DNA of 64,000 nt, from positions 1 through 64,000 of the forward strand of contig NZ_JMPL01000008.1 of the NCBI RefSeq assembly GCF_000735365.1. Reading direction: 5' to 3'. The translations under genes were made by a program, and so were the position numbers. This DNA is from Kluyvera ascorbata ATCC 33433. GTDB lineage: Bacteria > Pseudomonadota > Gammaproteobacteria > Enterobacterales > Enterobacteriaceae. Of the stretch, positions 62,699 through 64,000 are shown piece after piece. The notes under the pieces are model-generated. The model was not told the origin of the DNA. It ran no database searches and was given only the letters and a program-made list of their open reading frames with translations. Positions within the stretch are counted from its first letter, which is position 1. Each line of letters begins with the position of its first letter.

Positions 62699-63292
62699 AT
62701 GAGTGAAATCTTTTCCGCCGCAGTTTTATTGATCCTGATTATGGATCCACTGGGAAATTTACCCATTTTTATGTCGGTGCTAAAACACACCGAACCCAAG
62801 CGCCGCAAGGCGATCATGATACGTGAGCTTTTAATCGCACTTCTACTCATGCTGATTTTTCTCTTCGCGGGCGAGAAGATTCTGGCGTTTTTAAACCTGC
62901 GCGCTGAAACGGTTTCCATCTCCGGCGGCATCATTTTATTCCTGATTGCCATCAAGATGATTTTCCCTAGCGCCACCGGAAATAGTTCGGGGCTGCCGGC
63001 GGGTGAAGAGCCGTTTATTGTGCCGCTCGCGATTCCATTAGTGGCAGGGCCAACGTTGCTGGCGACCTTAATGCTGCTTTCGCATCAGTATCCGAATAAT
63101 TTGTCGCATCTGGTGATTGCGCTGCTGATTGCCTGGGGCGGTACGGTGGTGATTTTGCTGCAGTCGTCGCTGTTCCTGCGTCTGCTGGGCGAGAAAGGGG
63201 TAAACGCGCTGGAGCGTCTGATGGGATTGATTCTGGTGATGATGGCCACCCAGATGTTCCTGGACGGTATTCGGATGTGGATGAAGGGATAA
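62699..63292 (+). CDS. yhgN: MarC-family inner-membrane protein YhgN
   Basis: Six-span inner-membrane protein of the MarC/UPF0056 family; role unknown. The 197-residue product has LLILIMDPLGNLPIFMSVL and the paired IPLVAGPTLLATLM stretch typical of the family, and matches E. coli YhgN in length and start. A GTG directly before the ATG is in frame; ATG 62699 is preferred. Divergent from asd. Confidence 0.94.
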   Translation: MSEIFSAAVLLILIMDPLGNLPIFMSVLKHTEPKRRKAIMIRELLIALLLMLIFLFAGEKILAFLNLRAETVSISGGIILFLIAIKMIFPSATGNSSGLPAGEEPFIVPLAIPLVAGPTLLATLMLLSHQYPNNLSHLVIALLIAWGGTVVILLQSSLFLRLLGEKGVNALERLMGLILVMMATQMFLDGIRMWMKG

Positions 63293-63298
63293 AATAAT

Positions 63299-63322
63299 TT
63301 GGCCGGGCAGTTGCCCGGCCAA
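63299..63322. terminator. Hairpin between yhgN and gntU
   Basis: TTGGCCGGGC-AGTT-GCCCGGCCAA: perfect 10-bp arms and a 4-nt loop between convergent genes. There is no long T-run, so termination strength is uncertain. Confidence 0.65.
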
Positions 63323-63333
63323 CAAACGGGATA

Positions 63334-64000
63334 TTAACTCAACAGCGTAAACGCGATCATACCGATAATGGCGCCAACCGTTCCCAGGATGGTTTCCATC
63401 ATGGTCCAGGTTTTCAGCGTCTGTGCTTCGGTGGCACCGGTAAATTTACCGAACAGCCAGAAGCCCGCGTCGTTTACGTGGCTCACCACGATAGAACCGC
63501 CGCCGATACAGATAGAAAGCGCCGCTAACTGTGCGCCGCTGTAGTGCAGCTGTTCAATCACCGGCATCACCAGGCCAACCGCGGTCAAACACGCAACCGT
63601 GGCGGAACCCTGAATAATACGTACCGCTGCTGCCAGGATGAAGCAGGTCAGCGCAATCGGCAGACCCATACCGGTCAGGGCTTCACCCAATGCTGGGCCA
63701 ACGCCGGAATCCACCAGCACCTGTTTGAACACGCCACCGGCACCAATCACCAGCAGGATAATCCCCGCAGGCTGCAGTGCCGCGCCGCAAATCGCCATTA
63801 CTTTGTCTTTTTCCATGCCCTGACGGAACGCCAGACCATAGATAGCCACCAGGCAGGCAATCAGGATCGCGGTGAACGGGTGGCCGATAAATTCGAACCA
63901 CTGATAGGTTTCTGACCCCACCGGCACGAAACGCGCGGCGACGGTTTTCAGACCGACCAGCACCAGCGGCAGCAGGATCAGCGCCAGGCTAAAGCCAAAG
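63334..64000 (-). CDS. gntU: Low-affinity gluconate transporter, 5' part cut by window edge
   Basis: GntP-family gluconate importer; only the C-terminal half (about 222 residues) is inside, and the frame stays open to base 64000. It has the family segments AGGVFKQVLVDSGVG, RIIQGSATVACLTAVG and GGGSIVVSHVNDAGFWLFGKF. Position beside yhgN-asd is that of E. coli gntU (446 residues), normally following gntK and gntR, which lie outside the window. The paralogue gntT is at 34.0 kb. Confidence 0.93.
   Translation of the reverse strand, partial: FGFSLALILLPLVLVGLKTVAARFVPVGSETYQWFEFIGHPFTAILIACLVAIYGLAFRQGMEKDKVMAICGAALQPAGIILLVIGAGGVFKQVLVDSGVGPALGEALTGMGLPIALTCFILAAAVRIIQGSATVACLTAVGLVMPVIEQLHYSGAQLAALSICIGGGSIVVSHVNDAGFWLFGKFTGATEAQTLKTWTMMETILGTVGAIIGMIAFTLLS

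Overview
The window is a piece of an enterobacterial chromosome (family Enterobacteriaceae, order Enterobacterales). Nearly every gene and the gene order match the trpS-dam-aroKB-mrcA-ompB-feo-mal-glp-glg-asd segment known from Escherichia coli and relatives. It is not E. coli itself: rtcBA/rtcR (malT-glpR interval), rpnA/yhgA (feoC-bioH) and yzgL (glpD-glgP) are absent and other genes sit in those places. Its main short repeats are palindromes built on GTAGCCCGG. A relative of Enterobacter, Klebsiella, Leclercia or Lelliottia is likely; the genus cannot be fixed from this sequence alone.

Layout. 1-6.5 kb: the minus-strand operon aroK-aroB-damX-dam-rpe-gph-trpS. 6.8-10.1 kb: hofMNOPQ (minus), a pilus-assembly-like set linked to use of DNA as a nutrient, divergent from mrcA (PBP1a). 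12.9-18 kb: nudE (minus), then igaA-yrfG-hslR-hslO. 18-22.5 kb: yhgE (minus), pckA with a CRP-type promoter region, then a small HigB/HigA-like toxin-antitoxin pair with its own palindromic operator. 22.6-31 kb: envZ-ompR (minus), greB, yhgF and feoABC behind FNR- and Fur-like sites. 31-35.3 kb: a secreted DUF1471 protein, bioH, gntX, nfuA and gntT with GntR boxes. 35.5-43.3 kb: malPQ (minus) and divergent malT, separated by 620 bp with MalT boxes and a CRP site. 43.5-48.7 kb: a lone GPH-family sugar transporter, glpEGR (minus) and glpD with tandem GlpR operators. 48.7-51.4 kb: an AT-rich accessory gene for an SF1 helicase fused to a PD-(D/E)XK-type nuclease domain. 51.7-61.1 kb: the complete glycogen operon glgBXCAP (minus). 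61.4-64 kb: asd, yhgN and the 3' part of gntU, which runs off the window.

Functionally much of the window is carbon storage and catabolite-controlled metabolism: glycogen synthesis and breakdown, maltodextrin, glycerol-3-phosphate and gluconate use, and gluconeogenic PEP carboxykinase. The rest is envelope and stress upkeep (DamX, PBP1a, IgaA, EnvZ/OmpR, HslO/HslR, Fe-S assembly by NfuA, ferrous iron uptake by Feo). No tRNA, rRNA, CRISPR array, transposase, integrase or prophage gene was seen.

Accessory material is limited to four insertions in a conserved backbone: the toxin-antitoxin pair, the DUF1471 gene, the GPH transporter and the helicase-nuclease. The helicase-nuclease is the best candidate for an undescribed system, most plausibly single-gene defence against foreign DNA; this is inference from domain make-up and context.
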